Shown piece by piece: positions 5,485 through 14,957 of a stretch of 19,266 bases of DNA. The notes beneath the pieces are model-generated. The model was not told where the DNA came from and made no database searches. It saw only the letters and a list, made by a program, of their open reading frames with translations. Source of the DNA: Bacteroidales bacterium (GTDB lineage: Bacteria; Bacteroidota; Bacteroidia; Bacteroidales; F082); NCBI GenBank assembly GCA_016281295.1, contig JAEEII010000002.1, positions 1 to 19,266 of the forward strand, read 5' to 3'. A program made the translations under genes and the position numbers. Each line of letters begins with the position of its first letter. Positions within the stretch are counted from its first letter, which is position 1.

Positions 5485-8400
5485 ATGAAACGCAGCCTTC
5501 TCATCACGGCAGTGATCGCCATTGCCGCCGTGCTGTTCCTCTCGTTCAGGAACCAAAACGTCAACCCGAACCATAACACTCAAAACTCACCCAAAAACAA
5601 CTACGAAGCCATGTGGGAACTCTTTAATGACCATTTCAAAAACGACTTGCCCGAATCGGCAGGCAAAGTCCTCGACGACATCGAGAAACAAGCCATCCAA
5701 GACCAAAACCAGCCTCAGCTGCTGAAGACCATCCTCTACCGCCAGAAAGTGATGCATTTCACTGTGGAAGACTACACTGAGGATGTGTATCTCGACTATG
5801 CCATGAGACAATTTGAACGGCTCGAAACCGCAGAGAAGGCTTTGCTACACACCGAGATCGCCCGTATCTACGCGGACTACCTGTCGTCGAACCAATACAA
5901 CATCAGCCAGAACCTCGCCATCGACGGCGACCTCAGCAAGGTCCAGATGAAATATTGGGACAAACAGGCATTTCACCAGCATATTGACGAACACTATGCC
6001 GAAGCCCTTAAGCTCGTCAACGCCCTGAAAACCGTCTCCACCGAGGATTATATCAACCTTTTTGAAGAAGGCGTCGAATCCGAATGGAAGACCTACGAGC
6101 CCACCCTTTTCGAGTTCCTGCTCCACCGCATAGGCAATTACTATCGCACCAAGGCTTCCGTCGATGACCTGGAGCCGGGCACCGACGCCGAGAAATGGTG
6201 GTTAGAGGCCAATGCTTTTGTAAAAACCAACCTCGGAAAACACGAAAAACCATTATATCAATGTCTGAAACTCTATCAAGACCTGATTGCCTACGACCTG
6301 AAAAACAATCCCGAAGCCTGCCTTTATAACGACTTCAAACGCTATGAGTTCGTCAACGGCATCTTGAAAGACAACGAACGTTATCATACCATTCTGCAAC
6401 AGCTCATAGACAAGAATCCCGGCAACGAACAGATTGTCGATGTCGCCATTGTCCTCGCCAACAGCCTCATCCAGCAATACGAACAGCAAAGTGACGACAG
6501 CACTTATTTCGATAATTACAGAAAAGCTTACGACCTCTGCCAGCGCATCAAGGAAGCCTTTCCGAAGAATCACAGAATCAGTCCCATTTTCGACCTCATC
6601 ACAAACAGCACGGTGAGAGTCAACCTCAACCAGGTGCAGCTGCCCAATGAAGCCATCCCCGCCGTAGTCAACTACCGTAACACGGAATGGCTCCGTTACA
6701 AGATTGTACGAGTCCAAGAAAACGACCTGACTTCCATCGAAAATCTCTATTATGACAAGATTGTAGATTATCTGAACAAAAAGGATATGGCCGCCTCCGA
6801 TGTCATGACCCTTCCGACAGAGACTGATTTTCGCGAACATAGCACCCTCATCGCCCTTCCTGCCCTCAGCAATGGCATCTATTATTTGATGGTATGCAAC
6901 GAAAAAGAAGGTAAGATGACCCATGAAAACACCCAGGTTTCCCTGTTCCAAGTCAGCAATCTCGGATTCATCGACGACATCAAGACCAACAGCATCGCCT
7001 TGATGACCATCGACCGCAAGACTGGGCATCCCGAAGGCCAGGTGAAAGTCGAGCTTTCACGAAGGGTGTATAACGACAAAAAAAGAGCCTACGAGCGCAG
7101 AGTCCTGAAGACCATGACAAGCGATGAAAACGGCATGGTTACGATTGAAAAAAACAAGGAGCTGGACAACAGTTTCGAAGTCACATTGAGAAAAGGCTCT
7201 GCGATGTTGTTACCCAACTCCAGCCTATACATACCACACGAAAGCAAGTCCACGCCTTATAAGAGCACCCAGCTATTCACCGACCGTGCCATCTACCGGC
7301 CTGGACAGACGGTGTATTTCAAAGGCATTATGACTCTCTCCGAAAACGGCACGAAATCACTGGTCACTAACGCCAAAGAGACCGTGGTCTTGAAAGACGC
7401 CAACTGGCAGGATGTCGTCAAGGCCGACTTCACCACTGACGACTACGGCAGTTTCAACGGTTCGTTCGTCATCCCCGACAACCGGCTCAACGGTGTCTTC
7501 CAGCTCCGCGGCAGCTATGGCGGGGTCGAGATCCGCGTGGAGGAATACAAACGTCCCACCTTCGAGATTAACTTCGAGACCGTCAAAGAACAGTACAAGC
7601 TCAATCAAGAGGTCACGGTCCGCGGCAGCGTGGATGCCTTGGCAGGCTTTGCTTTGGATGACGTTCAATACAGCTACCGTGTGACCCGCAAGACACAGTT
7701 CCCATGGCGTTGCTGGTGGTGGTGGTACCCCGTGGTGGAAGACGAACAAGTGGGTCACGGCGAGGCTCGTACGGATGAAAACGGCAAGTTCGCCATCACC
7801 TTTAACCTGAAGCCCTCGCTGAAAACCAAACCGAAACAACAACCCGTGTTCACCTACGAAGTCGAAGTCACGGCGACCAGCGCCCAAGGCGAGACCCACA
7901 GCGACACCTATTATATTCGCGCCGGCTACAACGAAGTCGCCCTAGGCACCACCCTGCCTTCTTTGGTGGAACAATCCTCCTTGAAAGACTACGAGGTCCA
8001 CGTGACCAACATGAGCGGGGAACCTGCCAAGAGCCGTGTAGCATGCAAGATATACCGCTTCGAGGAAAGTCCCAAAACCAACTATTTTGAAGCCAGCCAC
8101 CAGAGAGTCAAACTGGACCGTCAACTGCTCAGCGACGACCAGCTGAAGACCCTGTTCCCCGACTTCAGTTTTGACACCGATGCCGACCGGATGAAACACA
8201 AGACTCTGATTTACCAAGACGAGGTCTCCATCGACGACAAAGCTCCTCTCTCCACAGGAAAACAGACCCTGAAACCCGGACGCTATTATATCGAGCTCGC
8301 CAGCCTTGACGACCCGCTCGCCGTCACTGCCAAAGAGTTCAGCGTCTATAGCAAGAGCTCCGACAAGATGCCATACAACACCCTCACCTGGATCCAATGC

Positions 8401-11400
8401 GACAAAGAGAAAGCCCAGCCTGGTGAGACCATCCGCTTCCGTTTGGGGAGTTCCGTCACCAATGGTCAGATATGGGTGCAACTCGTTCACGGCAACGAGG
8501 TGCGCATAGAACGTCATCTCTCACTCAGCAACAACATCGAGGAGCTGAGCTACACCGTGCGTGAAGAGGATCGTGACGGCTTGTGTCTCAAGACTGCCTT
8601 GGTGAAAAACAACTGCTACGCCCTGCAAAACGAATGGGTGAGCGTGCCTTACGACAACCTCGACCTCAACATCACTCTCGCCTCTGTTCGCGACAAACTC
8701 AGTCCTGGCAGCGAAGAGACCTGGACCGTGCAAATCAAAGACTATAAAGACAAACCCGCTAACGCCTCGCTGCTGGCGGGCATGTACGACGCCTCACTCG
8801 ACGAGTTCGCAAGAAACTACTGGAACTTCAACATGAACCCCAACGGGGTCTATAGCAACAACTTCGGCAAGGACAACACCCATTTCTTCTCCATCGGATT
8901 CAATCCCGGTTATTTCTCCTATCCACGCCCCTACGACTTCATCTTGCCCTCGGGACAAAACTTCTTCAACATTTACAACCATTTCCGTTATTATGATATG
9001 ATGGTGGAAGATGCCGTGAGGCCAATGGCTAAAAGCTCCCGAGCAAACCTTAACATGGCAGCAGGTGTCACAGCCCAGGAGGAGGCTGTCGAAGCTGAAG
9101 AAACGGCTGTTACACAAGATGCCGAGATGAACGATGAGGGCGGAACCGCAGAGACCACGCAGCAGACACAGCAAGAGGAGCCCGCCGTGCGTGAGAACTT
9201 CAACGAGACGGCCTTCTTCTTCCCTGACTTACGCACTGACACTGACGGAAATTGCACCTTCAGCTTCACCCTGCCCGACGCCATCACCCGCTGGAGGCTG
9301 ATGATGCTGGCCTACAACAAAGACTGCCAGACCGGCTACAATGAATATACCTTCAAGGCCTCCAAGCCCGTGATGATCATGGCTGACATGCCGAGATTCA
9401 TGTACGACACTGACACGTTGTGGTTTGTGGCTAACGTGGTCAACACCGGCGAGGAAGCTGTGGCTCCCACTGCCAAACTCGAAATCTTCGACGCCATCAC
9501 GATGAAGCCCATCAACCTGTTGGCCTCACCGGCGGTGATCACGATGGAAGACCTCATCATGCCCGGTCGCAGCAAAGAGGTGCGCTGGAAAGTCGCCGCG
9601 CAATACGACCTCAGCCTGTTAGCTTTCCGTTTCACCGCCTACGCCGGGTCGTTCAGCGACGCCGAACAGCACCTGCTTCCTGTGCTCAGCAGCGAGATCT
9701 TCCTCACCCAGACACTACCCATCACCGTGAAAGCTGAGACCGAACAGACCTTCGACTTCGAGGCCATCGCCAACCCCAATAGCCGCGAACGCGACTACGC
9801 CCTGACACTGAACTTCAGCACCAACCCTGTATGGTACGCCGTTCAAGCCCTGCCTTCACTGGCCAACATCAGCACCAAACGACCCGAGAACGCCTTCTAT
9901 GTCTTCTATGCCAACACCCTCTCAGCCCATATCGCCAACAACATCCCGAACCTCATGGCCTATATCAAGAAATGGCAGATCGAGACCCCTGACGCCCTGC
10001 TGTCACAGCTGGAGAAAGACCAAGACCTGAAAGCCATCCTGTTACAAGAGACTCCTTGGGTATTAGAGGCCAAGAGCGAGAGCGAACAACGTTCACGCAT
10101 CGCCACCCTCTTCGAGGTCAACAACCTACGACAACAACAGCACCAAACCCTCGAGCTCCTCGAGAAAACCCAGATGCACGGTGGCGGATGGCCTTGGTTC
10201 GAGGGCATGCCCGAAAGCCCCTTCATCACCTCGTTCATCCTCTCTGGATTCGGCAAACTGCAAAAGATGGGTGCTTGGACCTTCATGAACAACAACGACC
10301 AGCGCAAAGCGGAACGCATCTGTGAGAAAGCCGTGAAATATCTCGAATACCATGTAGCCGAGGTCTATCGCGACATGATACACTACAAAGAAGAATGGAG
10401 CATCTCAGGCGGCATCATGGACGACCTCTATGCCCTCAGCTTCTTCAAGGAACAGAAGTCTGACAAGGACTTCGCAAAGGCCAAGGCCTACTTCCTCGAC
10501 CGTCTCGGCAAAAAGAAGGAATGGCTCAAATTCGACTTCGGCGACCGCGCCGAGGCTGCCATGTTGCTCTACCGTAACGGCGACACCAAGAATGCCAAGG
10601 CGATGATTGCCTCCTTCAAGGAAAACGCCATGAAGAACGAGCAAATCGGCATGTACTGGCCCAAACGCTACTTCAGCTTCCAGTCTCATATCGCCACCCA
10701 CGCCCAGATTATGAGTGCCTTCGCGGAGATCGACCAGAACCAGGAGACTCTCGACCAACTGAAGGTGTGGCTCCTCACCCAGAAACAGACCACGATGTGG
10801 GAAAACAGTGCCTCCACCGCTGAGGCCTGCTACGCCCTGCTGATGCGTGGCAGTGACTGGCTCGACGACGGCGAAAAGCAAGTCACCCTGCGCTTCGGCA
10901 ACACGCTTGTCAACACTGAAGGTGGTGTGGCTGGCACCGGATTTATCCAACGCCACTGGAACGCCAACGAGGTCACCGAGGAGATGCGTCACCTCACCGT
11001 CAACAACCCCACCGGCCATCTGGTGTGGGGCGGCCTGTTCCGCCAGTATTTCGTGCCTATCGATGAAGTCAAGAGCGACGAGTCGGGCTTCAAAATCAGC
11101 CGCGAGCTGTTCGTGGAAACCGTCACTGACAAAGGCAAGCTCCTCGTGCCCGTCGGCAAACGCACCTTGAAGGTCGGCGATAAAGTCACGGTAAAAATCA
11201 CCTTCGAGAGCCCTCAGGACATGAGCTTCGTCTTTGTGAAAGATCTCCGCGCCGCTGGCCTGGAACCCATCGAGCAACTCTCGAAATACCGCTACGACGA
11301 CGGCATGGGTTACTACCAAAGCAACACGGACACCGACATGGAGTTCTTCATCGACTTCTTACGGAAGGGTGTGCACCAGCTGGAATACAGCATGTTTGTG

Positions 11401-11508
11401 ACTAAGGAGGGCAACCTCAGCAACGGATATGCGTTGATTCAATGCCAATATGCGCCGGAATTCTCAGCGTATTCTGACGGACAACGCATCACGGTCACTG
11501 GCCAATAA
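5485..11508 (+). CDS. Alpha-2-macroglobulin-like envelope protein without thioester motif
   Basis: A 2007-aa exported protein. The start at 5485 gives KRSLLITAVIAIAAVLFLSF, an N-terminal signal or anchor with no lipobox cysteine. Residues of about 25-390 are helical, as in other Bacteroidetes members. The macroglobulin signature STQLFTDRAIYRPGQTVYFK lies near residues 593-612. A tryptophan run, CWWWWYP, sits near 742. A low-complexity acidic/Thr/Gln-rich stretch at about 1181-1234 precedes the A2M domain opening VRENFNETAFFFPDL (about 1235). The toroid domain includes GGWPWFEGMP (about 1567) and a receptor-binding-like end with DLRAAGLEP (about 1918). Known bacterial members trap proteases or monitor envelope damage; many carry CxEQ. 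The equivalent site here (about 1463-1472) reads TKRPENAFYV, so no thioester can form. No penicillin-binding protein gene is adjacent. It appears monocistronic, with its own promoter. Confidence 0.9.
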   Translation: MKRSLLITAVIAIAAVLFLSFRNQNVNPNHNTQNSPKNNYEAMWELFNDHFKNDLPESAGKVLDDIEKQAIQDQNQPQLLKTILYRQKVMHFTVEDYTEDVYLDYAMRQFERLETAEKALLHTEIARIYADYLSSNQYNISQNLAIDGDLSKVQMKYWDKQAFHQHIDEHYAEALKLVNALKTVSTEDYINLFEEGVESEWKTYEPTLFEFLLHRIGNYYRTKASVDDLEPGTDAEKWWLEANAFVKTNLGKHEKPLYQCLKLYQDLIAYDLKNNPEACLYNDFKRYEFVNGILKDNERYHTILQQLIDKNPGNEQIVDVAIVLANSLIQQYEQQSDDSTYFDNYRKAYDLCQRIKEAFPKNHRISPIFDLITNSTVRVNLNQVQLPNEAIPAVVNYRNTEWLRYKIVRVQENDLTSIENLYYDKIVDYLNKKDMAASDVMTLPTETDFREHSTLIALPALSNGIYYLMVCNEKEGKMTHENTQVSLFQVSNLGFIDDIKTNSIALMTIDRKTGHPEGQVKVELSRRVYNDKKRAYERRVLKTMTSDENGMVTIEKNKELDNSFEVTLRKGSAMLLPNSSLYIPHESKSTPYKSTQLFTDRAIYRPGQTVYFKGIMTLSENGTKSLVTNAKETVVLKDANWQDVVKADFTTDDYGSFNGSFVIPDNRLNGVFQLRGSYGGVEIRVEEYKRPTFEINFETVKEQYKLNQEVTVRGSVDALAGFALDDVQYSYRVTRKTQFPWRCWWWWYPVVEDEQVGHGEARTDENGKFAITFNLKPSLKTKPKQQPVFTYEVEVTATSAQGETHSDTYYIRAGYNEVALGTTLPSLVEQSSLKDYEVHVTNMSGEPAKSRVACKIYRFEESPKTNYFEASHQRVKLDRQLLSDDQLKTLFPDFSFDTDADRMKHKTLIYQDEVSIDDKAPLSTGKQTLKPGRYYIELASLDDPLAVTAKEFSVYSKSSDKMPYNTLTWIQCDKEKAQPGETIRFRLGSSVTNGQIWVQLVHGNEVRIERHLSLSNNIEELSYTVREEDRDGLCLKTALVKNNCYALQNEWVSVPYDNLDLNITLASVRDKLSPGSEETWTVQIKDYKDKPANASLLAGMYDASLDEFARNYWNFNMNPNGVYSNNFGKDNTHFFSIGFNPGYFSYPRPYDFILPSGQNFFNIYNHFRYYDMMVEDAVRPMAKSSRANLNMAAGVTAQEEAVEAEETAVTQDAEMNDEGGTAETTQQTQQEEPAVRENFNETAFFFPDLRTDTDGNCTFSFTLPDAITRWRLMMLAYNKDCQTGYNEYTFKASKPVMIMADMPRFMYDTDTLWFVANVVNTGEEAVAPTAKLEIFDAITMKPINLLASPAVITMEDLIMPGRSKEVRWKVAAQYDLSLLAFRFTAYAGSFSDAEQHLLPVLSSEIFLTQTLPITVKAETEQTFDFEAIANPNSRERDYALTLNFSTNPVWYAVQALPSLANISTKRPENAFYVFYANTLSAHIANNIPNLMAYIKKWQIETPDALLSQLEKDQDLKAILLQETPWVLEAKSESEQRSRIATLFEVNNLRQQQHQTLELLEKTQMHGGGWPWFEGMPESPFITSFILSGFGKLQKMGAWTFMNNNDQRKAERICEKAVKYLEYHVAEVYRDMIHYKEEWSISGGIMDDLYALSFFKEQKSDKDFAKAKAYFLDRLGKKKEWLKFDFGDRAEAAMLLYRNGDTKNAKAMIASFKENAMKNEQIGMYWPKRYFSFQSHIATHAQIMSAFAEIDQNQETLDQLKVWLLTQKQTTMWENSASTAEACYALLMRGSDWLDDGEKQVTLRFGNTLVNTEGGVAGTGFIQRHWNANEVTEEMRHLTVNNPTGHLVWGGLFRQYFVPIDEVKSDESGFKISRELFVETVTDKGKLLVPVGKRTLKVGDKVTVKITFESPQDMSFVFVKDLRAAGLEPIEQLSKYRYDDGMGYYQSNTDTDMEFFIDFLRKGVHQLEYSMFVTKEGNLSNGYALIQCQYAPEFSAYSDGQRITVTGQ

Positions 11509-11551
11509 TCGTCAGTGAAGACATCTTGATAAGACACTTTCGCAAAAGACG

Positions 11552-11580
11552 TTGGAGTATCTCTTTTTTTCATATTTTTG
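11552..11580 (+). promoter_or_regulatory. Promoter for the His/Cys-rich protein gene
   Basis: TTG at 11552-11554, an 18-base spacer, and TATTTTTG at 11573-11580. The GTG start codon comes only 4 bases after the element, so the mRNA should be leaderless or nearly so. A possible ATG at 11552 overlaps the TTG of this promoter, which argues against it as the start codon. Confidence 0.65.
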
Positions 11581-11584
11581 CCTC

Positions 11585-12055
11585 GTGAAAAGAAAGATAC
11601 TCCAAATAGCATCCCTCATGATGGCACTGTATGTGCTCGTTGTCGCTCATGGATTGACCGTCAACTTCCACTTCTGCACAGAGGACCATCACCTCATGAG
11701 CAGCTTTGGCGATGCCTCCGCCCAGTGTGTGCATTGCTTAGGGCATCATCATGGGCATACGGACGAGGTGGAGTTTGAAGATGCCTTGAAAGTGATTCAT
11801 TTCAACAACAAGTGCTGTTGCGAGGATTTTGAAAAGGAGATCGGATTTACCGAGGGTTTCACATTCTCAACCGAAAAAGCCCTGACGGTGTTTCTGCCTT
11901 CCATCGTCCTGGCTGAAGGGGTCTGTCTCATGATGGAGCAAACCCAAGCACCGGCGTTCCGCTTTTTGAACGAGGAGAAAATCCCCTATCTCCTCACAGG
12001 CCGTCTGAGGACGGTTTTCTTTTCCCAGCTAAAACTCAATCCTTTGGTTTTCTGA
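11585..12055 (+). CDS. Exported His/Cys-rich protein, HYC_CC_PP-like, probable metal binding
   Basis: With the GTG start at 11585 the protein is 156 aa and begins (M)KRKILQIASLMMALYVLVVAHG, a clear signal peptide. The longer reading from the ATG at 11552 puts hydrophobic residues ahead of KRK and starts inside the promoter, so I reject it. The mature part is rich in candidate metal ligands: HFC (29-31), HH (35-36), CVHC (48-51), HHHGH (54-58) and CCC (77-79). This layout recalls small Bacteroidetes proteins with HYC and CC motifs (HYC_CC_PP family) often encoded beside TonB receptors; the PP part is not evident. The gene lies 103 bases upstream of such a receptor. A periplasmic metal-binding or metal-delivery role is inference; copper or zinc would suit the ligands. 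Confidence 0.65.
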   Translation: MKRKILQIASLMMALYVLVVAHGLTVNFHFCTEDHHLMSSFGDASAQCVHCLGHHHGHTDEVEFEDALKVIHFNNKCCCEDFEKEIGFTEGFTFSTEKALTVFLPSIVLAEGVCLMMEQTQAPAFRFLNEEKIPYLLTGRLRTVFFSQLKLNPLVF

Positions 12056-12158
12056 TTGATATTGCCGCTTCCTACCAAGCCGCACAAACGGGATGACAAA
12101 ACATAGTCATGCCGCACAATCCTATTTGAATATGTAAAAATCAACAAAACAATTCATC

Positions 12159-14411
12159 ATGAAAACCATTCAATCCATCATACTGTTATCATTGCTCTCC
12201 CTAACGTTCTCCTCATGGGCACAGAACATCATCGAGGGTACCGTTTATGAAGAGGTAAACGGCAAAAAACAACCTCTTCCCGGAGCCAACGTCTATTGGA
12301 AGATCGCCAACGTCGGCACGGTCACTGACGAACACGGACATTACAGCATAGAGATCCATCCCACTTACAAATGCTTGGTGTTCAGCTTTGTGGGTTATGA
12401 AAACGACACCGTTCATCACATGGCGGAACCACAGCATTACGACCATGTGATGACAACGCCTTTGACGTTGAGCGAAGTAGAAGTCGCCGCCCGACAGAAG
12501 GCACAGTTCGTGTCAGTTCTTGATCCTCATCACGTGGAACACATCACAGGCGAGGCACTTCGCCGCTGTGCTTGTTGCAGCCTTGCTGAGAGCTTCGAGA
12601 CCAACGCCTCTGTTGACGTGGCTTATGCCGATGCGGTGACGGGAGCCAAACAGATAGAGCTGCTCGGTCTCAGCGGCCTTTACACCCAGATGATGACGGA
12701 GAACATGCCCAACTTCCGTGGTTTGGCTTCGGCCTTCGGACTAAGCTATGTGCCAGGCACGTGGATGCGCGGCATCTCTGTCTCTAAAGGAACCTCTTCC
12801 GTCCGTAACGGCTATGAGTCAATCAGCGGACAGATCAACGTCGATTTTAAAGAGCCACAAGAAGACCATGCGGAGAAGGTCTTCGTGAATGGATTCGTTA
12901 ATTCCATGGCCATGACAGAGCTGAACTTCAACACCCGTGTCAACGTGGGTGAACGCGATGGCTTGCTGCTGTTAGGTCATGTGGGGCACAACTTCATGAA
13001 GATGGATGGCAACGGCGACGGCTTCCTCGACGACCCCACCACCACACAATACAGTGCCTTCTTGCGTTACAACCATCCCAATACCGGACATTTCGGATGC
13101 AAGCTCGGCGTGAAGGCCTTGAAAGAAACCCGTCTCAGCGGACAGATGGACTTCGACCCCAAACGTCGTAATGAGGCGGGATACGACCTCTACGGCATTG
13201 GAATCAACACTGAACGCTATGAGGCCTTCGCCAAGACAGGCTTTATCTTTGACCGACCCGAAACCAGTCTCGGCATCCAGCAGCAGCTGACATATCATAA
13301 GCTGAATTCCTATTTTGGACTTCATGATTATAACGCCACCCAGCTCTCATATTACGCCAATATCCTCTTCGACTCCTATATCGTCACTGACCATCACAAA
13401 TATTCCGTTGGAGCTTCCTACACCTACGACCGATATGATGAGTATCAAAACTTCCTTTTCACCACCCTAGATGCTAATCCCAAACGTCGTGTGGAGCAGG
13501 TGCCAGGTGCCTTTGCGGAATACGTCTTCAGCGATGACCATCATTGGACCGCTATCGCCGGCATCCGTGCTGACTATAACACCTATTACGAACGTTTGTT
13601 CTACACCCCGCGTTTCCATGTGCGTTTCCGTGGACATGACGAGTTAGCCATACGCCTCTCTGCCGGAAAAGGTTACCGTTCGCCAAACGTCCTTGCCGAG
13701 AACTCCACGATACTGGCTTCATCGAGGGCGATACGCTTCCTTGAAACGCCCAAGATGGAAGAGGCTTGGAACTTTGGCTTGAACCTCTCGAAAAACTTCA
13801 ATATAGGAGAAAAGGAACTCCAACTATTGGTGGATGCCTATCGCACCGACTTCATCAACCAGATTGTCCTGGACCGCGATGCTGACGCCCATGAGATCCG
13901 CATTTACAACCTTGATGGCAAGTCGTTTTCTAACTGTGCCCAGATTCAACTCGACTACGAGTTATTCCATAACTTCGACATGTCAGCGGCTTTCCGCTAC
14001 ACCGATGTCAGGATGACTATCAACGACACGGTGCGAGAGAAACCCTTCGTGAACCGTTACAAGGGCTTGCTCACCCTCTCGTATGCCCCCGGCACATGGC
14101 AGTTCGACCTCATCACCCAGTTTAACGGCGACTGTCGTATTCCCGACATGAGCGGCAATGCCACCGCTGTGGCCGACGGTCAGGTGATGGAACGTTCACC
14201 GTTCTATGTGATTATGAATGCCCAAATCACCAAAAAACTGGGCGAGCATTGGGAACTCTATGCCGGTGGTGAGAACCTCACCAACTACAAACAACGCCAT
14301 CCTCTTGTTGCCGCCTCCGAGCCTTTCGGCAACGACTTCGATGCCTCCATGGTGTGGGGTCCTTTGAGTGGCATCAGAGGATATCTCGGTTTCCGGTTCC
14401 AATTGAAGTAA
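12159..14411 (+). CDS. TonB-dependent outer-membrane receptor, probable metal-related
   Basis: 750 aa. Signal peptide ending FSSWAQ (about 17-22), then a CarboxypepD-regulatory-like beta domain (IIEGTVYEEVNG...PGANVYW...GTVTDEHGHYSIEI, about 24-105), a plug domain (about 115-230) with ALRRCACCSLAESFET and the plug sequences VTGAKQIELLGLSG and GYESISGQINVDFKEP, and a beta barrel to the C-terminus, which ends GYLGFRFQLK. The receptor binds a substrate at the outer membrane and imports it with TonB-ExbBD energy. The cluster C137-x-C139-C140 at the start of the plug is seen in Bacteroidetes receptors that co-occur with metal-related proteins, and it suits the His/Cys-rich neighbour. No SusD-like partner is present, so polysaccharide uptake is unlikely. 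The substrate is not shown by the sequence. Confidence 0.88.
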   Translation: MKTIQSIILLSLLSLTFSSWAQNIIEGTVYEEVNGKKQPLPGANVYWKIANVGTVTDEHGHYSIEIHPTYKCLVFSFVGYENDTVHHMAEPQHYDHVMTTPLTLSEVEVAARQKAQFVSVLDPHHVEHITGEALRRCACCSLAESFETNASVDVAYADAVTGAKQIELLGLSGLYTQMMTENMPNFRGLASAFGLSYVPGTWMRGISVSKGTSSVRNGYESISGQINVDFKEPQEDHAEKVFVNGFVNSMAMTELNFNTRVNVGERDGLLLLGHVGHNFMKMDGNGDGFLDDPTTTQYSAFLRYNHPNTGHFGCKLGVKALKETRLSGQMDFDPKRRNEAGYDLYGIGINTERYEAFAKTGFIFDRPETSLGIQQQLTYHKLNSYFGLHDYNATQLSYYANILFDSYIVTDHHKYSVGASYTYDRYDEYQNFLFTTLDANPKRRVEQVPGAFAEYVFSDDHHWTAIAGIRADYNTYYERLFYTPRFHVRFRGHDELAIRLSAGKGYRSPNVLAENSTILASSRAIRFLETPKMEEAWNFGLNLSKNFNIGEKELQLLVDAYRTDFINQIVLDRDADAHEIRIYNLDGKSFSNCAQIQLDYELFHNFDMSAAFRYTDVRMTINDTVREKPFVNRYKGLLTLSYAPGTWQFDLITQFNGDCRIPDMSGNATAVADGQVMERSPFYVIMNAQITKKLGEHWELYAGGENLTNYKQRHPLVAASEPFGNDFDASMVWGPLSGIRGYLGFRFQLK

Positions 14412-14433
14412 GGGCGGGGCATTTCCCCTCCCC
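14412..14433 (+). terminator. GC-rich hairpin after the TonB receptor gene
   Basis: GGGCGGGG (14412-14419), loop CATTT and CCCCTCCC (14425-14432) form an 8-position stem with one mismatch, directly after the stop codon. There is no T-run, so intrinsic termination is uncertain; it could also protect the 3' end of the mRNA. Confidence 0.4.
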
Positions 14434-14533
14434 AATCACTTATCTTAATATCGTGTCAATTCTCGGTATTAAACTCTAATTAATTGGGGTGAATTTTTTT
14501 CCATTGAAAAAATGAATATATGAGATTTTTTAT

Positions 14534-14541
14534 TAATTTTG
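14534..14541 (+). promoter_or_regulatory. Minus-7 promoter element for the DUF5618 gene
   Basis: TAATTTTG matches TAnnTTTG, 20 bases upstream of the ATG at 14562. The upstream bases are AT-rich; no TTG is correctly spaced. Confidence 0.5.
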
Positions 14542-14561
14542 CAGCAAAATATTAATACTAT

Positions 14562-14957
14562 ATGGAAAAGAAAGACCCCATTGATGAAGCTTATCGTTAC
14601 GTAGATAACGCCCAAAAGACATTGAGAGAACACGGAGAATACGACGCTGAACTAAATCGTTACAGAGATCGAAAATATGTGCGTGCCGCAGGTCATTATC
14701 TGTGGCATGCCGTGTTGATTGCGTTGGATGCTGTGTTCCATGTCAGAAAAGACCGCCGTACCCGTGTTGACATCGACGATTATAAAAACGCAACCAGAAA
14801 ACGTGATAAGAAACTAACGGCGTTGGTCAACGATGGCTATCAGATCTTACATCTTTACATGGGTTATGATGGCATTTTGGCGAAAAGCACATGCGATGAA
14901 GGATTCCGTATTGCCAACGCCATTATTGATAGATGTATGAGACTTCGGAAAAACTAA
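14562..14957 (+). CDS. DUF5618 family protein
   Basis: 131 aa, all-helical and soluble, with no signal peptide. Features I associate with DUF5618 are DEAYRYVDNAQKTLRE at the N-terminus, KYVRAAGHYLWHAVLIALDAVF in the middle and LHLYMGYDGIL followed by IANAIIDRC at the C-terminus. The function is unknown. The compact helical bundle with repeated small hydrophobics and an invariant-looking HLxMGYDG resembles HEPN-like helical proteins in outline, but no RNase RxxxxH motif is evident, so I do not claim that. A second, broken copy of the same family lies at 18901-19197 on the minus strand, with roughly half of the last 60 residues identical. The gene has its own promoter element and is followed by a REP-like intergenic block. 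Confidence 0.72.
   Translation: MEKKDPIDEAYRYVDNAQKTLREHGEYDAELNRYRDRKYVRAAGHYLWHAVLIALDAVFHVRKDRRTRVDIDDYKNATRKRDKKLTALVNDGYQILHLYMGYDGILAKSTCDEGFRIANAIIDRCMRLRKN

Noticed and set aside
10405..11319. 304-aa open frame antisense to the alpha-2-macroglobulin gene (and similar frames at 6253-7029, 7357-7899 and 7942-8517)
   Set aside because: These mirror the codon pattern of the sense gene, have no recognisable domains, and lack promoters.
12093..12110. Small hairpin ATGAC/GTCAT between the His/Cys-rich gene and the TonB receptor gene, considered as a riboswitch or attenuator
   Set aside because: Only 5 bp, with no known riboswitch core and no T-run.
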